Source of the DNA: a virus
IMG/VR virus record: IMGVR_UViG_3300021138_000007
Location: 48,112-112,111 of that record
Length of the DNA: 64,000 nucleotides
Direction: 5' to 3' (one strand)
Position 1 is the first letter of the stretch, and each line of letters opens with the position of its first letter. A program made the position numbers and the translations under genes. Under the pieces are notes generated by a model, which saw nothing but the letters and a program-made list of their open reading frames with translations, was not told the origin of the DNA and did no database searches. Below are positions 18,339-27,390 of this stretch, piece by piece.

Positions 18339-19098
18339 TTTCTTCTTCAATAGATTCTATGTCATACTCATAATCATAATCGACAATAGAATGTTCTTCC
18401 ATTTTATTCTTTAATTCTTCGTAAGTTATGTTTTCAACGTCAGCAATCCCATTCTCTTTTTTAACATAAATTATGTTATCAGCAATTTGCCCAAATACTT
18501 CAGCCTTATGTGTGGCGAAAATAATCTGTCTACCAGTTTCATCAGCTATGTATCTCAAAAATTGGGCAATTTTCTCCAATTTAGAGTCATTGCTGATACT
18601 CTTATATGCCTCATCTAAAAGCAATGGGCCTTCATAGCCTTGCCACTCCAAGGCGGCAATACGCAATGCGAATGAAACAGTTTCAATAACACCGCCACCA
18701 CGCTCACCAAATAAACCTGTTGCAAATTCTTTACCTTTAAAATCGCTTACAACCTGTATATCCATATTGAAACCAGTTGATTTACCAGCAGCGCGTTTTT
18801 CATCATAAGTATTGAATTTTAATTTATAATCTGAACCATAAACAATTTTCAAAGCACTTGTTCCCATTGATTCAATAGCATCAATGGCTTGTTTGCGGCG
18901 CTCAAAAATTTCTGATTGTAAAAAGTTTTTAGCCTTTTCGTTAAGAATTTGTTCTTCTTTATATTTGGACACTAAAGCTTTTTCTTCTTCCAGACTTTTT
19001 TCAAGCTGTTCTTTTGCACCCTGGCGTTTAGCTAATTGACTAGAACAATTAGCTAAATCATTTTTTATATTTTCCCAACTTGTTAATACTTCTGTCAT
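18325..19098 (-). CDS. Rad50/SbcC C-terminal half (ABC ATPase with second coiled coil)
   Basis: 257 aa. The first 90 residues are a coiled coil (QLEKSLEEEKALVSKYKEE). The ATPase lobe has an ABC signature-like GERGGGVIETVS near residue 129, Walker B LLLDEAYKS near 155, and IIFATHKAEV as the H-loop. There is no Walker A; that is in the separate gene 21074-22258. Together they would make one Rad50-type ATPase for the Mre11-like nuclease (20116-21087). Acidic tail. Split form of T4 gp46/SbcC. Confidence 0.82.
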   Translation of the reverse strand: MTEVLTSWENIKNDLANCSSQLAKRQGAKEQLEKSLEEEKALVSKYKEEQILNEKAKNFLQSEIFERRKQAIDAIESMGTSALKIVYGSDYKLKFNTYDEKRAAGKSTGFNMDIQVVSDFKGKEFATGLFGERGGGVIETVSFALRIAALEWQGYEGPLLLDEAYKSISNDSKLEKIAQFLRYIADETGRQIIFATHKAEVFGQIADNIIYVKKENGIADVENITYEELKNKMEEHSIVDYDYEYDIESIEEENETN

Positions 19099-19106
19099 AA
19101 TCTCAC

Positions 19107-19844
19107 TTAAATTATTGCTTTTACTCTTTTAATATTTTGCATATTATGAAACATACAACCGAACTTAGATTTAGCTATAATGCACGATTTTTCGGTTTCA
19201 GGATCATAACCGCCAGTTAATACCCAATCTGATCTAATAGGCATAATTCCAGTGAGTTCTGATGATGGAATCGAATAAACCATTGTCTGCTTAATGCCAT
19301 TATTTAAAGGACATAAATTGTATTCTGTAAAACTATCGTTTAATTTATGATTTAAATATTTATTGCAAATAATTGATTTAGTCAAATCAGAAACTAAATG
19401 ATCTTTTAATTGTTTTTTATCTGAAATAACTGGACAATCAGCAATTGCAGAATCTAATCCAAAAGTTAAAATACGATTCTCGTATTTTAAAATTGCCTGA
19501 AACATATATTTGATTTGCTTATAAATTTGTTGTTCTTTCATTTCTGGATCAAAATCAAAGTTTCTTGTAATAATATGTTCTGGACAACCAACAGAAATAT
19601 TTGTATTACTTACAAAACCTTTGGCATATTTACTTCCTGGCTGCAACATTGATACTTTTCTGGACGAATCAAGACAATATACGGAATGAGCCAGAGGAGT
19701 AAGAAAATCAGTAGACAATAACTTTCTCAAATATGATTCCTTAAGCAATGGTTCCAACTCTTTATTTGCTTTTGATAAAGCTCGACTCATTTCCTCATCA
19801 AATTCAGGAAATACTGCCAGTGTCATATGACCTTGTATTCTCAT
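19107..19844 (-). CDS. hypothetical protein in the Mre11/Rad50 operon, 245 aa
   Basis: Not recognised. It has several Cys (VGCPEHI, ADCPVIS, NLCPL, FGCMFHN), but spacing does not form a clear zinc ribbon. Strong GGGAGG lies 6 nt before ATG; the start overlaps the stop of the small coiled-coil gene (TAATG). It lies between the two Rad50 halves, so an accessory role in end processing is possible. Confidence 0.65.
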   Translation of the reverse strand: MRIQGHMTLAVFPEFDEEMSRALSKANKELEPLLKESYLRKLLSTDFLTPLAHSVYCLDSSRKVSMLQPGSKYAKGFVSNTNISVGCPEHIITRNFDFDPEMKEQQIYKQIKYMFQAILKYENRILTFGLDSAIADCPVISDKKQLKDHLVSDLTKSIICNKYLNHKLNDSFTEYNLCPLNNGIKQTMVYSIPSSELTGIMPIRSDWVLTGGYDPETEKSCIIAKSKFGCMFHNMQNIKRVKAII

Positions 19845-20107
19845 TACTTTCCTCCCATTAAAGATGCTAATCTTGGTTTTAATTTTTCCATTGATTCTTG
19901 CATTTCTAAAGCAATATCATTTATTTTTTGTTCCAATTCTTTAGGGACACAATCAAAATTGTCTTTGATTTCATTTGTTAATTCATCATATTGTGGTTTA
20001 AGCTCATTAAGTTGTTTTTCCAAAATGGTTACTTCTGTTTTAGCTTGATTTCTTAGTTCTTGTAATTTTTTAAAATCTTCTTGAATTTCTTCTAAATTTA
20101 TTTCCAT
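19844..20107 (-). CDS. small coiled-coil protein, 87 aa
   Basis: Nearly the whole protein has heptad-like Leu/Ile spacing with Glu/Lys (QAKTEVTILEKQLNELKPQ). AGAGGATCAC precedes ATG. Between the nuclease gene and the Rad50 C-half it may bridge or lengthen the split coiled coil; this is inference. Confidence 0.65.
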   Translation of the reverse strand: MEINLEEIQEDFKKLQELRNQAKTEVTILEKQLNELKPQYDELTNEIKDNFDCVPKELEQKINDIALEMQESMEKLKPRLASLMGGK

Positions 20108-20115
20108 GTGATCCT

Positions 20116-21087
20116 CTATTTGTTATCATTAACTTCTTTTAAAGCTGTAATAGCTTTATCAATAACTTTTGTATCAATTGATTTAATAGTTCCAGCTTTT
20201 CTTAGATTTTCATATTTGTCGCCAGTGCTATTAATTATGGCGATTTGAGACACCTGTTTCAAAAATTGTCTTTTATCTGTTTGAATGTCTTTTTTGTTTT
20301 GTATTTGACTTACTTTAAATATCTCTTTTGCTGGCAGGGCTGATTTTAATGCGATATATTTATAGTCAACTTTTGTTGCATCTAAATTATGATCCATTAA
20401 CAATACTTTAATGTCACGAGACATATTTTCTTTTGTAGCAGCATTTCTACCAACATTACCAGGATTAATAAACAATTTACCATCTTTGCGTTTTTGTTCC
20501 ATAGGCATATGCACATGACCAGCAATAACTACATTTGTTCCTTTGCCCAAAGGAACATCTTCAAACATGATAAATTTGCCAAATATTTTTTGTGTCACAA
20601 TACTTGCATGTGCTACCCAAATCGGATATTGCTTTTTTTGAAACAATCCTTTTGAAATATTTTCTTCTATATGAGGTTCAAAATGAGCGAACCCAATTCC
20701 ATATTGAGAAACAGCATCCACTTTTTCAAGATAACCAGCAATTAAAAGACTGCCTAAAGTTGACTCATGAAGCCTCTGAGGATCGTGTTTAATATCATGA
20801 TTGCCAACACAAACGTATTTATCGAACAACCACTTGTCGCCATTTGGTTGTTCTTTTAATACTTGCATAATTTTATTGCGGCAACTGCCTCCAACCTCAA
20901 TTCGGTTGAAAATATCACCCAGGAATACAATATAATCGCAATTATTATCTCTTGCAATTTCTAAACATTCAAGTAATTCCGCAACTGTGGCGTTTTCATA
21001 ATTATCATTTCTTGATGGCAAATTGGCAGAATCACAATGATTGTCCCCAATATATAAACCCCTAAACGTTTTTTTATTTAATGCCAC
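20116..21087 (-). CDS. sbcD: Mre11/SbcD-type nuclease (calcineurin-like metallophosphoesterase)
   Basis: 323 aa. Metal-binding motifs in order: GDNHCD (about residues 13-18), FLGDIFNR (about 56), VCVGNHDI (about 97), VAHAS (about 158), AGHVHMP (about 186). This matches the SbcD/Mre11/T4 gp47 family, the nuclease partner of Rad50-type ATPases in double-strand end processing. The start is GTG with GGAGG 6 nt before it, and it overlaps the Rad50 N-half stop. Confidence 0.9.
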   Translation of the reverse strand: MALNKKTFRGLYIGDNHCDSANLPSRNDNYENATVAELLECLEIARDNNCDYIVFLGDIFNRIEVGGSCRNKIMQVLKEQPNGDKWLFDKYVCVGNHDIKHDPQRLHESTLGSLLIAGYLEKVDAVSQYGIGFAHFEPHIEENISKGLFQKKQYPIWVAHASIVTQKIFGKFIMFEDVPLGKGTNVVIAGHVHMPMEQKRKDGKLFINPGNVGRNAATKENMSRDIKVLLMDHNLDATKVDYKYIALKSALPAKEIFKVSQIQNKKDIQTDKRQFLKQVSQIAIINSTGDKYENLRKAGTIKSIDTKVIDKAITALKEVNDNK

Positions 21088-22258
21088 AATTATCCTCCAT
21101 CAATGGCCGATCACATTTATCGCACCATAAATTGTTTTTCTTCATATGTTTTTTAAGTTTTTCTAGTTCTTTGTCACAATCTTGTAATTTGCTTGTCCAT
21201 ACTTTAATTTCCGATTGATATTTATCTTGTTTTTGATTTAATTTATTCAGTTTAGACACAAGTTCTTGGGCTAAATCACATTTACTATTTAATTCATCGA
21301 GTCTAGAAAATATCTCTGTATTTTCATCATTGAAAAAAATCTTGATATTTTTCAATTTCTTTACTTGAGATTCTCTTTGGGATTCAAATAATTTGTATTT
21401 ATTCAATAAGCTATTTGCTAAACTTATTTTTGTATTTAACTTTTCCAGTTCATCAAATTCATTGGAATAACTCATTATTAACTTTGCTCTATCTATTTGT
21501 GATTTTAAACTTCTGGCTTGTTGCATTAACTGATTTTTCTTAAACAATAAATTATTTCCAAGATTTAACAAATCCCCCAAATCATCAATTTCTTTAGCAT
21601 CTAGCTTTAACTGAGCAAGTCTTTTTAATTTAATGGGAACGTCATTATACTCTTCCAACGACTGCTCAATCCTTTGTACTCTTGCCTCAGATGATTTCGC
21701 TTCTTTAGCGGCAGAATTCGCAGATGATTGTAAATTCTTAACAGCCTCTTCGTAATCACTAATTCCCGTTAAATCTGAAAGAACACGAGGAATTTCTGTG
21801 CTTGTCAAAGACACAATGAACAAATTTCCCATTTGTTCTGCATATGATACAGGACCATGAGAATCAATAATTGGTGGATTACCCAATGCTTCTAATGCCT
21901 CTTTGGGCAAAGAACTACCTATTTTCTCGCATACGCGCTCTTCACCATCAGGATAAGTTATATGAACAATATTTCGATCACCTTTAATGCGATGCACAAC
22001 ATGATTATCAGAAAACCATAAAGCTACACGAGCTTCTTTCTCTCCACAATGAATAAATGAATTATTCTTTGGTTGATTGTGAAGCGCGAAATTTAAGCCT
22101 CTCAATAAAGCTGATTTACCCACATCAGACGATCCCGTAATAATGTTAATCCCTGGAGTGAACGTTACCGTCGTATCTTTATGATCTTGAAAATTCTCAA
22201 TATGAGCTTTCTTAATGTAACGCTTTGTTTTAATAGTTCCATCTGTGCTGTCAGACAT
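21074..22258 (-). CDS. Rad50/SbcC N-terminal half (Walker A, coiled coil, zinc hook)
   Basis: 394 aa. AHIENFQDHKDTTVTFTPGINIITG is the Rad50 N-terminal strand; Walker A GSSDVGKS lies at about residues 41-48. A long coiled coil follows from about 170. Near the end CDKC (about 379-382) matches the CxxC zinc hook of Rad50. The gene stops a dozen residues later, so the frame ends at the hook. The second coiled coil, signature and Walker B are in 18325-19098. GAGG lies 4 nt before ATG. Confidence 0.85.
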   Translation of the reverse strand: MSDSTDGTIKTKRYIKKAHIENFQDHKDTTVTFTPGINIITGSSDVGKSALLRGLNFALHNQPKNNSFIHCGEKEARVALWFSDNHVVHRIKGDRNIVHITYPDGEERVCEKIGSSLPKEALEALGNPPIIDSHGPVSYAEQMGNLFIVSLTSTEIPRVLSDLTGISDYEEAVKNLQSSANSAAKEAKSSEARVQRIEQSLEEYNDVPIKLKRLAQLKLDAKEIDDLGDLLNLGNNLLFKKNQLMQQARSLKSQIDRAKLIMSYSNEFDELEKLNTKISLANSLLNKYKLFESQRESQVKKLKNIKIFFNDENTEIFSRLDELNSKCDLAQELVSKLNKLNQKQDKYQSEIKVWTSKLQDCDKELEKLKKHMKKNNLWCDKCDRPLMEDNCGIK

Positions 22259-22268
22259 AATACCTCAT

Positions 22269-22793
22269 CTATATTGCTTCTTCTAAAGATAAAGAAAAAA
22301 CAATTCCTGCAAAAAAGTTGTTTAAAGCATTTTCACGCTTAATGTTTTCAATACTATTATTGTGCAAAGTATCATAGATTTGTATATATTTTATTGAAAA
22401 TTCGTGAAGCAAAGTAATTGCGGCTGTTACAACACAATCACAATGATTGCTTGCAGGCACGTAAATTCGGTTACATCTGGGACATTCAATTTTCCTAATA
22501 TCTAAAACAGGACTCGCCCGTAGAGTCGAATAATCTCTTGGAAAATGCTCATTCGTTTTTAAATGAACAAAAAAGCATTGATGCATTGTGCTATATGAAG
22601 CATATTTAACTTTTCCTACAATTAAATCATTATAAAAAATATCAACTAACTCAGGCTTGTATTTCAATAAATTTTCTTGACTAACAACATATCCATCATG
22701 ACTAATATAATTAGAGATAAATAAAGGAATTTTTTTACTATTGTCATTGAGAGATATAATACTTCCTGTTTTGTATGTAAAATCAGCATTCAT
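22269..22793 (-). CDS. hypothetical protein with zinc-ribbon-like motif, 174 aa
   Basis: Starts MNADFTYKTG. CPRCNRIYVPASNHCDC in the middle looks like a zinc-binding site. A longer frame to 22913 exists, but the chosen ATG is 7 nt after TATAAT, which predicts a leaderless transcript and lies in a 37-base divergent promoter gap. Function unknown. Confidence 0.6.
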   Translation of the reverse strand: MNADFTYKTGSIISLNDNSKKIPLFISNYISHDGYVVSQENLLKYKPELVDIFYNDLIVGKVKYASYSTMHQCFFVHLKTNEHFPRDYSTLRASPVLDIRKIECPRCNRIYVPASNHCDCVVTAAITLLHEFSIKYIQIYDTLHNNSIENIKRENALNNFFAGIVFSLSLEEAI

Positions 22794-22833
22794 AAAAAGG
22801 ATTATAGGCTGTAAATATAGAAATTTTCCAATG

Positions 22834-23019
22834 ATGGTACAAATTAAATTAGACAGGGATATGTTAGTTGAAGAATTGTATAGCCTACGTGCTTTGATTC
22901 CAACAGAAATCAATGAAGCTAATACAAAACTTATGGATATTATTCTTTTGGTTCAAAATGCTCCAGTGGATACAAATCAAGCATCATACCCTAGAATAAA
23001 CGGCAGAAGAAGAGGCTAA
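22834..23019 (+). CDS. hypothetical small protein, 61 aa
   Basis: MVQIKLDRDMLVEELYSL... a helical, acidic-basic mix with a basic end (NGRRRG). The frame is open from 22741, but upstream codons lie inside the divergent gene; ATG 22831 or 22834 is more likely. It directly precedes the next gene by 3 nt. Not recognised. Confidence 0.5.
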   Translation: MVQIKLDRDMLVEELYSLRALIPTEINEANTKLMDIILLVQNAPVDTNQASYPRINGRRRG

Positions 23020-23022
23020 AAA

Positions 23023-23412
23023 TTGAACGAATTTCAAACAGCTATAAAACTTGCTCATCATTTAGATGCAACGGGGAATTACCATCTCGCTGATGAAATT
23101 GATCACATTTTGATAAAATATGCGCAAAATGCCATTTTACCTGGCAATAATCAAACATATGATCAACAAATTAATCAAATTAACCAAAATTTAGTAACAA
23201 TGGATAGAAACTATAGCAATATGTTTAATTTGTTCAAATTACAACTTAATAGAATTATTCAGCAAATGAATAATACACCAGGAGCGTCTCCGTCAACAGC
23301 AACTTCGGCAGGAGCACCTTCGGCAACTGAATCACAACCAGTAAATAATCCTACAAACAATCCAAATATTAATGTTCCTTCTGGTGGAACTGTTAATATC
23401 AATACTTTATAG
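23023..23412 (+). CDS. hypothetical protein with LDxxGxxxxAD helix motif, 129 aa
   Basis: TTG start with AGAGG 7 nt upstream. The N-terminus has AHHLDATGNYHLADEIDHIL followed by KYAQ, similar in pattern to the protein at 32698. The remainder is Asn/Gln- and Pro/Thr/Ser-rich and probably disordered. Stop overlaps the next GTG. Function unknown; possibly a virion-associated protein. Confidence 0.6.
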   Translation: MNEFQTAIKLAHHLDATGNYHLADEIDHILIKYAQNAILPGNNQTYDQQINQINQNLVTMDRNYSNMFNLFKLQLNRIIQQMNNTPGASPSTATSAGAPSATESQPVNNPTNNPNINVPSGGTVNINTL

Positions 23413-23711
23413 TGAATGGTATGAAATTAAAAGAACTCAAATCTATACAGGAAAAAGCTTTAATCAATGAAGCAACTATCGCAGATGTTATTATGATCGT
23501 AAGCGAACATTTTGTTTCGTCTAGTGAACATAATAAAAAAACTAATGCGTTGCTTGAAAAGATTTTAGATAATCAAAACAAATTGTTATCTAAAATTGAA
23601 ACATTGGAAACATATGTACTTTCGCCAATTTATCAAGGGATTTTCGAAGAAGAGGAAGAAGAAATTCCTTCCTCTTCTTCGGAGGAAAATGAAGAGGAAG
23701 AGGAAGATTAA
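23412..23711 (+). CDS. small coiled-coil protein with acidic tail, 99 aa
   Basis: Helical body (KALINEATIADVIMIVSEHF) and a very acidic C-terminus (EEEEEIPSSSSEENEEEEED). The start is GTG overlapping the upstream stop, or ATG at 23421. It ends convergent with the next gene, overlapping it by 4 nt. Unknown function. Confidence 0.6.
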   Translation: MNGMKLKELKSIQEKALINEATIADVIMIVSEHFVSSSEHNKKTNALLEKILDNQNKLLSKIETLETYVLSPIYQGIFEEEEEEIPSSSSEENEEEEED

Positions 23712-24520
23712 AATTTCTTTCTAACTCTGATAGGAGGAAGCAAAATTTCTGAACTCTTTTGGGTAAACTTTTGCTTGTTTGCAGTGGCCTGTAAATCAGC
23801 TAAATTTAAATCAATACGAAACTTCTTGTCTGTAGCCAAACAACAATAAATGCCGTCACCGACAGGATATACATCAGAAGTATTAGTGAAAGGAGAAAGT
23901 ATTTCCCACTCTCCATTATCTAAAGCCACAATGGTTCCAAAAGGCAATGTACTTCGAGTATTAGTCTCTACAACAGCATCGCCAGATAATGTATCATAAT
24001 CTTTACTGATCATTCCTAAACGACGTTTTCCTTCAATACTTAAATCTTCGTTTTCAATATCGTCTAACATATCAATATCGTCCATAATCAAAGTGCGCTC
24101 TTGAATGTTACCATTTTTATCTTTAGTTAAAACTTTAGCAACATTATCCCCATTGTCTGAAACGCTATTGGCATTTAATTCCTTAAATAAAGCATCTGTA
24201 ATTGCGTTATGTTGTTTAATCTGCTCGTCATTTAAAACAGGCTCAACAGTTTTCACATGATTTAATTCTCCATAAAGAACTAATGCTCTCATTGCCATAG
24301 AAGCAAAATCTGCCTGTGCGTCTTCTTTAACAGCATTAATGCAAGCCTGAGCAATTCTTGCCGCTGCCAATAAACCGCCAGTAGGCATAACTCCCACTTG
24401 ATCCATAAAATGCTTCTTTAAAGCATTTAAAACAATTTGCTCTTCATTACTTAATCCAGAAGTTTGAATCTTTGATTCAAATAATGCCTGTCCACGTTGC
24501 TGATTGTAATCTAATGTCAT
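23708..24520 (-). CDS. hypothetical protein, 270 aa
   Basis: Not recognised. The N-terminal half is helical and alanine-rich (GGLLAAARIAQACINAV), the middle acidic (DDIDMLDDIENEDLS), and the C-terminal 70 residues look beta-rich with a basic end (RVRKKF). GGAG, within an inverted repeat, lies 10 nt before ATG. Divergent from the gene at 24590. Confidence 0.65.
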   Translation of the reverse strand: MTLDYNQQRGQALFESKIQTSGLSNEEQIVLNALKKHFMDQVGVMPTGGLLAAARIAQACINAVKEDAQADFASMAMRALVLYGELNHVKTVEPVLNDEQIKQHNAITDALFKELNANSVSDNGDNVAKVLTKDKNGNIQERTLIMDDIDMLDDIENEDLSIEGKRRLGMISKDYDTLSGDAVVETNTRSTLPFGTIVALDNGEWEILSPFTNTSDVYPVGDGIYCCLATDKKFRIDLNLADLQATANKQKFTQKSSEILLPPIRVRKKF

Positions 24521-24530
24521 TTTTGTTTTT

Positions 24531-24578
24531 CTCCATTAATAATGTTAATTTATACAAAATTTGCCATTATTAATGGAG
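24531..24578. repeat. 14-bp inverted repeat spanning a divergent promoter, each arm holding a GGAG site
   Basis: CTCCATTAATAATG (24531-24544) and CATTATTAATGGAG (24565-24578) are perfect reverse complements with a 20-nt centre. The left arm supplies GGAG to the minus gene at 24520, the right arm to the plus gene at 24590. It could be an operator. Confidence 0.6.
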
Positions 24579-24589
24579 AGGTGATGTGT

Positions 24590-25174
24590 ATGAGTAGGAA
24601 TCCAGCGTATAATGCGTTTTTAAATAAAGTAAATGAAACAATTGTCAATGAGGCTGAAAATAACTTTTTTGGAAAAGTTCCGAAACAAAACGTAATTCAA
24701 GATGGAACAGCTATTACAAAAGCTATGCTTATTACTTATGAAGCTAAAGACACAGATTACGCCAGTAATGGTAAACCTATGGGTAATTTGAGACTATCAG
24801 AAAAAATGGGAATTGCACCCTGGAAAGCTGTATTACTTAGAATGAGTGATAAATTAAGCAGAATCGAAAGCTTTATTCAAAGAGGCGAATATTCTGTTGA
24901 AGATGAAAAAGTCACAGATACACTTATTGACTTTGCAAACTATGCATTGCTAGGAAGATGTTTATTTGATGAATATTTTGAAGATCAAAAAACAAACAAT
25001 GTTTTAGATGCTCAAACAAATTGGCTCAGTTTGTCATATCTGTGTGTGAAATCAAAACTACTTTATGAATATAACAAAAATGAAGAATATGAAACAATAA
25101 AGTGGAGCCAAAATAATTGGGAACAAGTTAAATATTACTTTGAACTTCTTTGTGAATTCGCAAGAAGCGTATAA
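24590..25174 (+). CDS. hypothetical protein, 194 aa
   Basis: Starts MSRNPAYNAFLNKV. In-frame starts at 24542 and 24584 are less likely because GGAGAGG is 8 nt before 24590. Helical, with LSRIESFIQRGEYSVEDEKVTDTLIDFANYAL resembling the small nucleotide-modification-like phage proteins that act on helices, but no confident family. A hairpin follows. Unknown. Confidence 0.6.
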   Translation: MSRNPAYNAFLNKVNETIVNEAENNFFGKVPKQNVIQDGTAITKAMLITYEAKDTDYASNGKPMGNLRLSEKMGIAPWKAVLLRMSDKLSRIESFIQRGEYSVEDEKVTDTLIDFANYALLGRCLFDEYFEDQKTNNVLDAQTNWLSLSYLCVKSKLLYEYNKNEEYETIKWSQNNWEQVKYYFELLCEFARSV

Positions 25175-25205
25175 CGGAATCATTAATACTATCCTTTGTA
25201 GGAAT

Positions 25206-25245
25206 TTAAGCTATTATGGAAGAATATTCTTTTATAATAGCTTAA
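25206..25245 (+). terminator. hairpin after the gene at 24590
   Basis: TTAAGCTATTAT pairs with ATAATAGCTTAA; the loop contains a smaller palindrome AAGAATATTCTT. AGAGG of the next gene follows shortly. Confidence 0.55.
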
Positions 25246-25263
25246 GCTTAAATAGAGGATAAT

Positions 25264-26127
25264 ATGCCCATTTTACCACCAGAACTTATATCGACTTGGT
25301 ATATTATGTATGATACCAGTACAGGTAATCCTACATATAGACTATTAGAAAATTGGTCTGAATCACAATCACAATCTGTTACGCCTAAACCGCTCTTGCA
25401 AGGTGATATAGGTACGCATGTAATGGATATTGGAGGGATTAAATATACAACAACAATTAATTCTCCTGTTGTGATTGTGGAAACTAATGGAGGAACAGAT
25501 ATTACATCTGTTTTTGATTTATTATTAACTAGCTTTAATGTTATTTTTGATCCAACATTACAAAGCGATCCAAATCTTACTTATATTCTTAAATCAGCCG
25601 CCATAAACATAAGACAAGAAGGCGTTACTGTGGACTTAACATATTGGTCTAGCCAACCAGGAGCATTTCAACCAGCTTACATTAGCCCATTTGATTTTAT
25701 CGCAAGAACAGCTAGATTTTATGATACTACCTTCGTGGTTAATGATTCAGACGTCACTGGTAATTATCAAATTATAACTGGCTCAATCAATATTGATGTG
25801 AATTTATCTGAAAATTATTTTATTAATACAGGTTCACAATTGCCTTATTTTGGTATACAGGGTTACACTGTTAAAGGTAATGTGGATATATTGGCGACAC
25901 CTATCACCAATACCTCTAATAATATCTTTGATAGGTTTTTTGTTACAGCACAAAGTCCTGGTATATTAAATACAATTAATGCCAATACATCATTAAAAAT
26001 TGGCAACGTACAATTAAATTTAGGGCAAACTAGCGTAGTCAATAATTCAAGTATTAAAATGTCACCTAATCAACCAACTACAGTGAAATTAGAATTCAAC
26101 TCTTATGTTAGATATACATCTGTATAA
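25264..26127 (+). CDS. beta-rich protein, possible virion (tail tube-like) protein
   Basis: 287 aa with few charged residues, many Thr/Asn/Ile/Val, and alternating strand-like segments (GSINIDVNLSENYFINTG, QGYTVKGNVDILATP). No enzyme motif, signal peptide or membrane segment. Such composition is common in phage tail-tube and other virion proteins, but no family is identified. GAGG lies 5 nt before ATG. Its last bases carry the promoter for the RusA-like gene. Confidence 0.5.
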   Translation: MPILPPELISTWYIMYDTSTGNPTYRLLENWSESQSQSVTPKPLLQGDIGTHVMDIGGIKYTTTINSPVVIVETNGGTDITSVFDLLLTSFNVIFDPTLQSDPNLTYILKSAAINIRQEGVTVDLTYWSSQPGAFQPAYISPFDFIARTARFYDTTFVVNDSDVTGNYQIITGSINIDVNLSENYFINTGSQLPYFGIQGYTVKGNVDILATPITNTSNNIFDRFFVTAQSPGILNTINANTSLKIGNVQLNLGQTSVVNNSSIKMSPNQPTTVKLEFNSYVRYTSV

Positions 26128-26137
26128 TTGTTGTACT

Positions 26138-26725
26138 ATGCCTAAAAAGACAAAGAAAACTAAACCAAAAGCTCCCACTGTTAAAAAAGCTTTTGTGTTT
26201 CACACAGTGACACCAGAAGAAAACTTACCAGATGGATCATTGCTTCTGAAATTTACCATTCCTGGAAGACCAGCAACTAAAAAAACACACCAAAGAATTG
26301 TTAGACTTGGTGGTTTTAATCGCATACTTCCCTCTATACAATATGAAAAATATGAAAAAGAATGCAAAAAATACTGTGAAGATGTTTGGAAGAAAATAGG
26401 TAAACCACCTATGGATTTTGGAGTTTCAGTATGTATAAAAATTGCTGTTGATACTTGGGTGCTGGGAGATGTAACTGGATATCAACAAGCAATAGGAGAT
26501 ATTCTTGAAAAACATGGAGTCATAGCAGATGATATGTGGATTCATTGGACAGATGAAGATACTCATACGATGTTGGAACCAGATAAAGTCAATCCAAGAG
26601 TTGAAATTACTATCAGAAGATTTAGACATCCTAAAGAAAATTATAGAATTCAACAAGAAAATGACGAAAATAGAAAAATAGCTAAAAGATTAGCCAAAAA
26701 TAAGGATCAAGATGGCACAACTTAA
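26138..26725 (+). CDS. RusA-like Holliday junction resolvase
   Basis: 195 aa. After a Lys-rich N-terminus, GRPATKKTHQR and a central block GDVTGYQQAIGDILEKHGVIADD (about residues 110-132) match the RusA layout of Asp residues in D-x-(T/N)-x7-D and a later DD. RusA resolves four-way junctions as a dimer, fitting the RecA/Rad50 set. The frame is open from 26105, but ATG 26138 lies 9 nt after TATAAT. Basic C-terminus. Confidence 0.7.
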   Translation: MPKKTKKTKPKAPTVKKAFVFHTVTPEENLPDGSLLLKFTIPGRPATKKTHQRIVRLGGFNRILPSIQYEKYEKECKKYCEDVWKKIGKPPMDFGVSVCIKIAVDTWVLGDVTGYQQAIGDILEKHGVIADDMWIHWTDEDTHTMLEPDKVNPRVEITIRRFRHPKENYRIQQENDENRKIAKRLAKNKDQDGTT

Positions 26726-27041
26726 AACAATTAATATTATTGATATCAAAGGCTTGAACGATGATGAAATTATAGAAGTCGCTCAAAATTTAGAAGATGA
26801 TGATCCAAGTACACTTTACTTTTTAGTATCATTTGAACTTCAATTTTCTCTAGAAGAACAAGATAATAAAACATTGCTGACGCTTGAAATCAAAGACGCA
26901 GAACAAAGCGATTTTGAAAATTTCGTCTACAATTTGGCGTATGTACCTGATTATTATGATGATTTGATCATTAAAGTCATTAATGCGGATCAATATAATA
27001 CCGATAAACTCGAAGGATTTACAATCAAAGAAGAAAAATGA
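26712..27041 (+). CDS. hypothetical acidic protein, 109 aa
   Basis: Not recognised. Very acidic (NLEDDDPSTLYFLVSFELQF) with predicted beta segments. It overlaps the RusA-like gene by 14 nt, so probably translationally coupled. Confidence 0.6.
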   Translation: MAQLKTINIIDIKGLNDDEIIEVAQNLEDDDPSTLYFLVSFELQFSLEEQDNKTLLTLEIKDAEQSDFENFVYNLAYVPDYYDDLIIKVINADQYNTDKLEGFTIKEEK

Positions 27042-27048
27042 TAGATGT

Positions 27049-27318
27049 ATGGTAGAAATTTTTACATTCGAGCAATTTTCAGATGATAAAATCAAATTAA
27101 TGTGGAATACCCTTTATAATCTCTACATTATTAAAGACAAACCTGTGGGGTGGAAATTAACTCCTCCATTCCTTGATTCTCTTTGTGTGTTGCTTAATGT
27201 TCCAACAGAACCTACATATAATTTAATTTTGAAAGAAAAATTTTTGGGTGTAGGAATTGATATAACAACTAAACAACCTTGCTTGATTGGAGAAAATGGT
27301 TTTTTTGTTCTATATTAA
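27049..27318 (+). CDS. hypothetical protein, 89 aa
   Basis: Starts MVEIFTFEQFSDDK at 27049, 7 bases after the previous stop. The frame upstream overlaps the previous gene and is not used. No motif recognised. Ends just before a strong terminator. Confidence 0.55.
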   Translation: MVEIFTFEQFSDDKIKLMWNTLYNLYIIKDKPVGWKLTPPFLDSLCVLLNVPTEPTYNLILKEKFLGVGIDITTKQPCLIGENGFFVLY

Positions 27319-27323
27319 TATTT

Positions 27324-27378
27324 AAAAATTCCTTCATAATCCCAAGCTTTTTAGGCTTGGGATTATGAAGGAATTTTT
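27324..27378. terminator. bidirectional terminator, 24-bp stem
   Basis: Left arm 27324-27347 and right arm 27355-27378 are perfect complements, 7-nt loop, with A-run before and T-run after. It separates the converging genes ending at 27318 and 27391. Confidence 0.85.
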
Positions 27379-27390
27379 ATTTCAACAATA

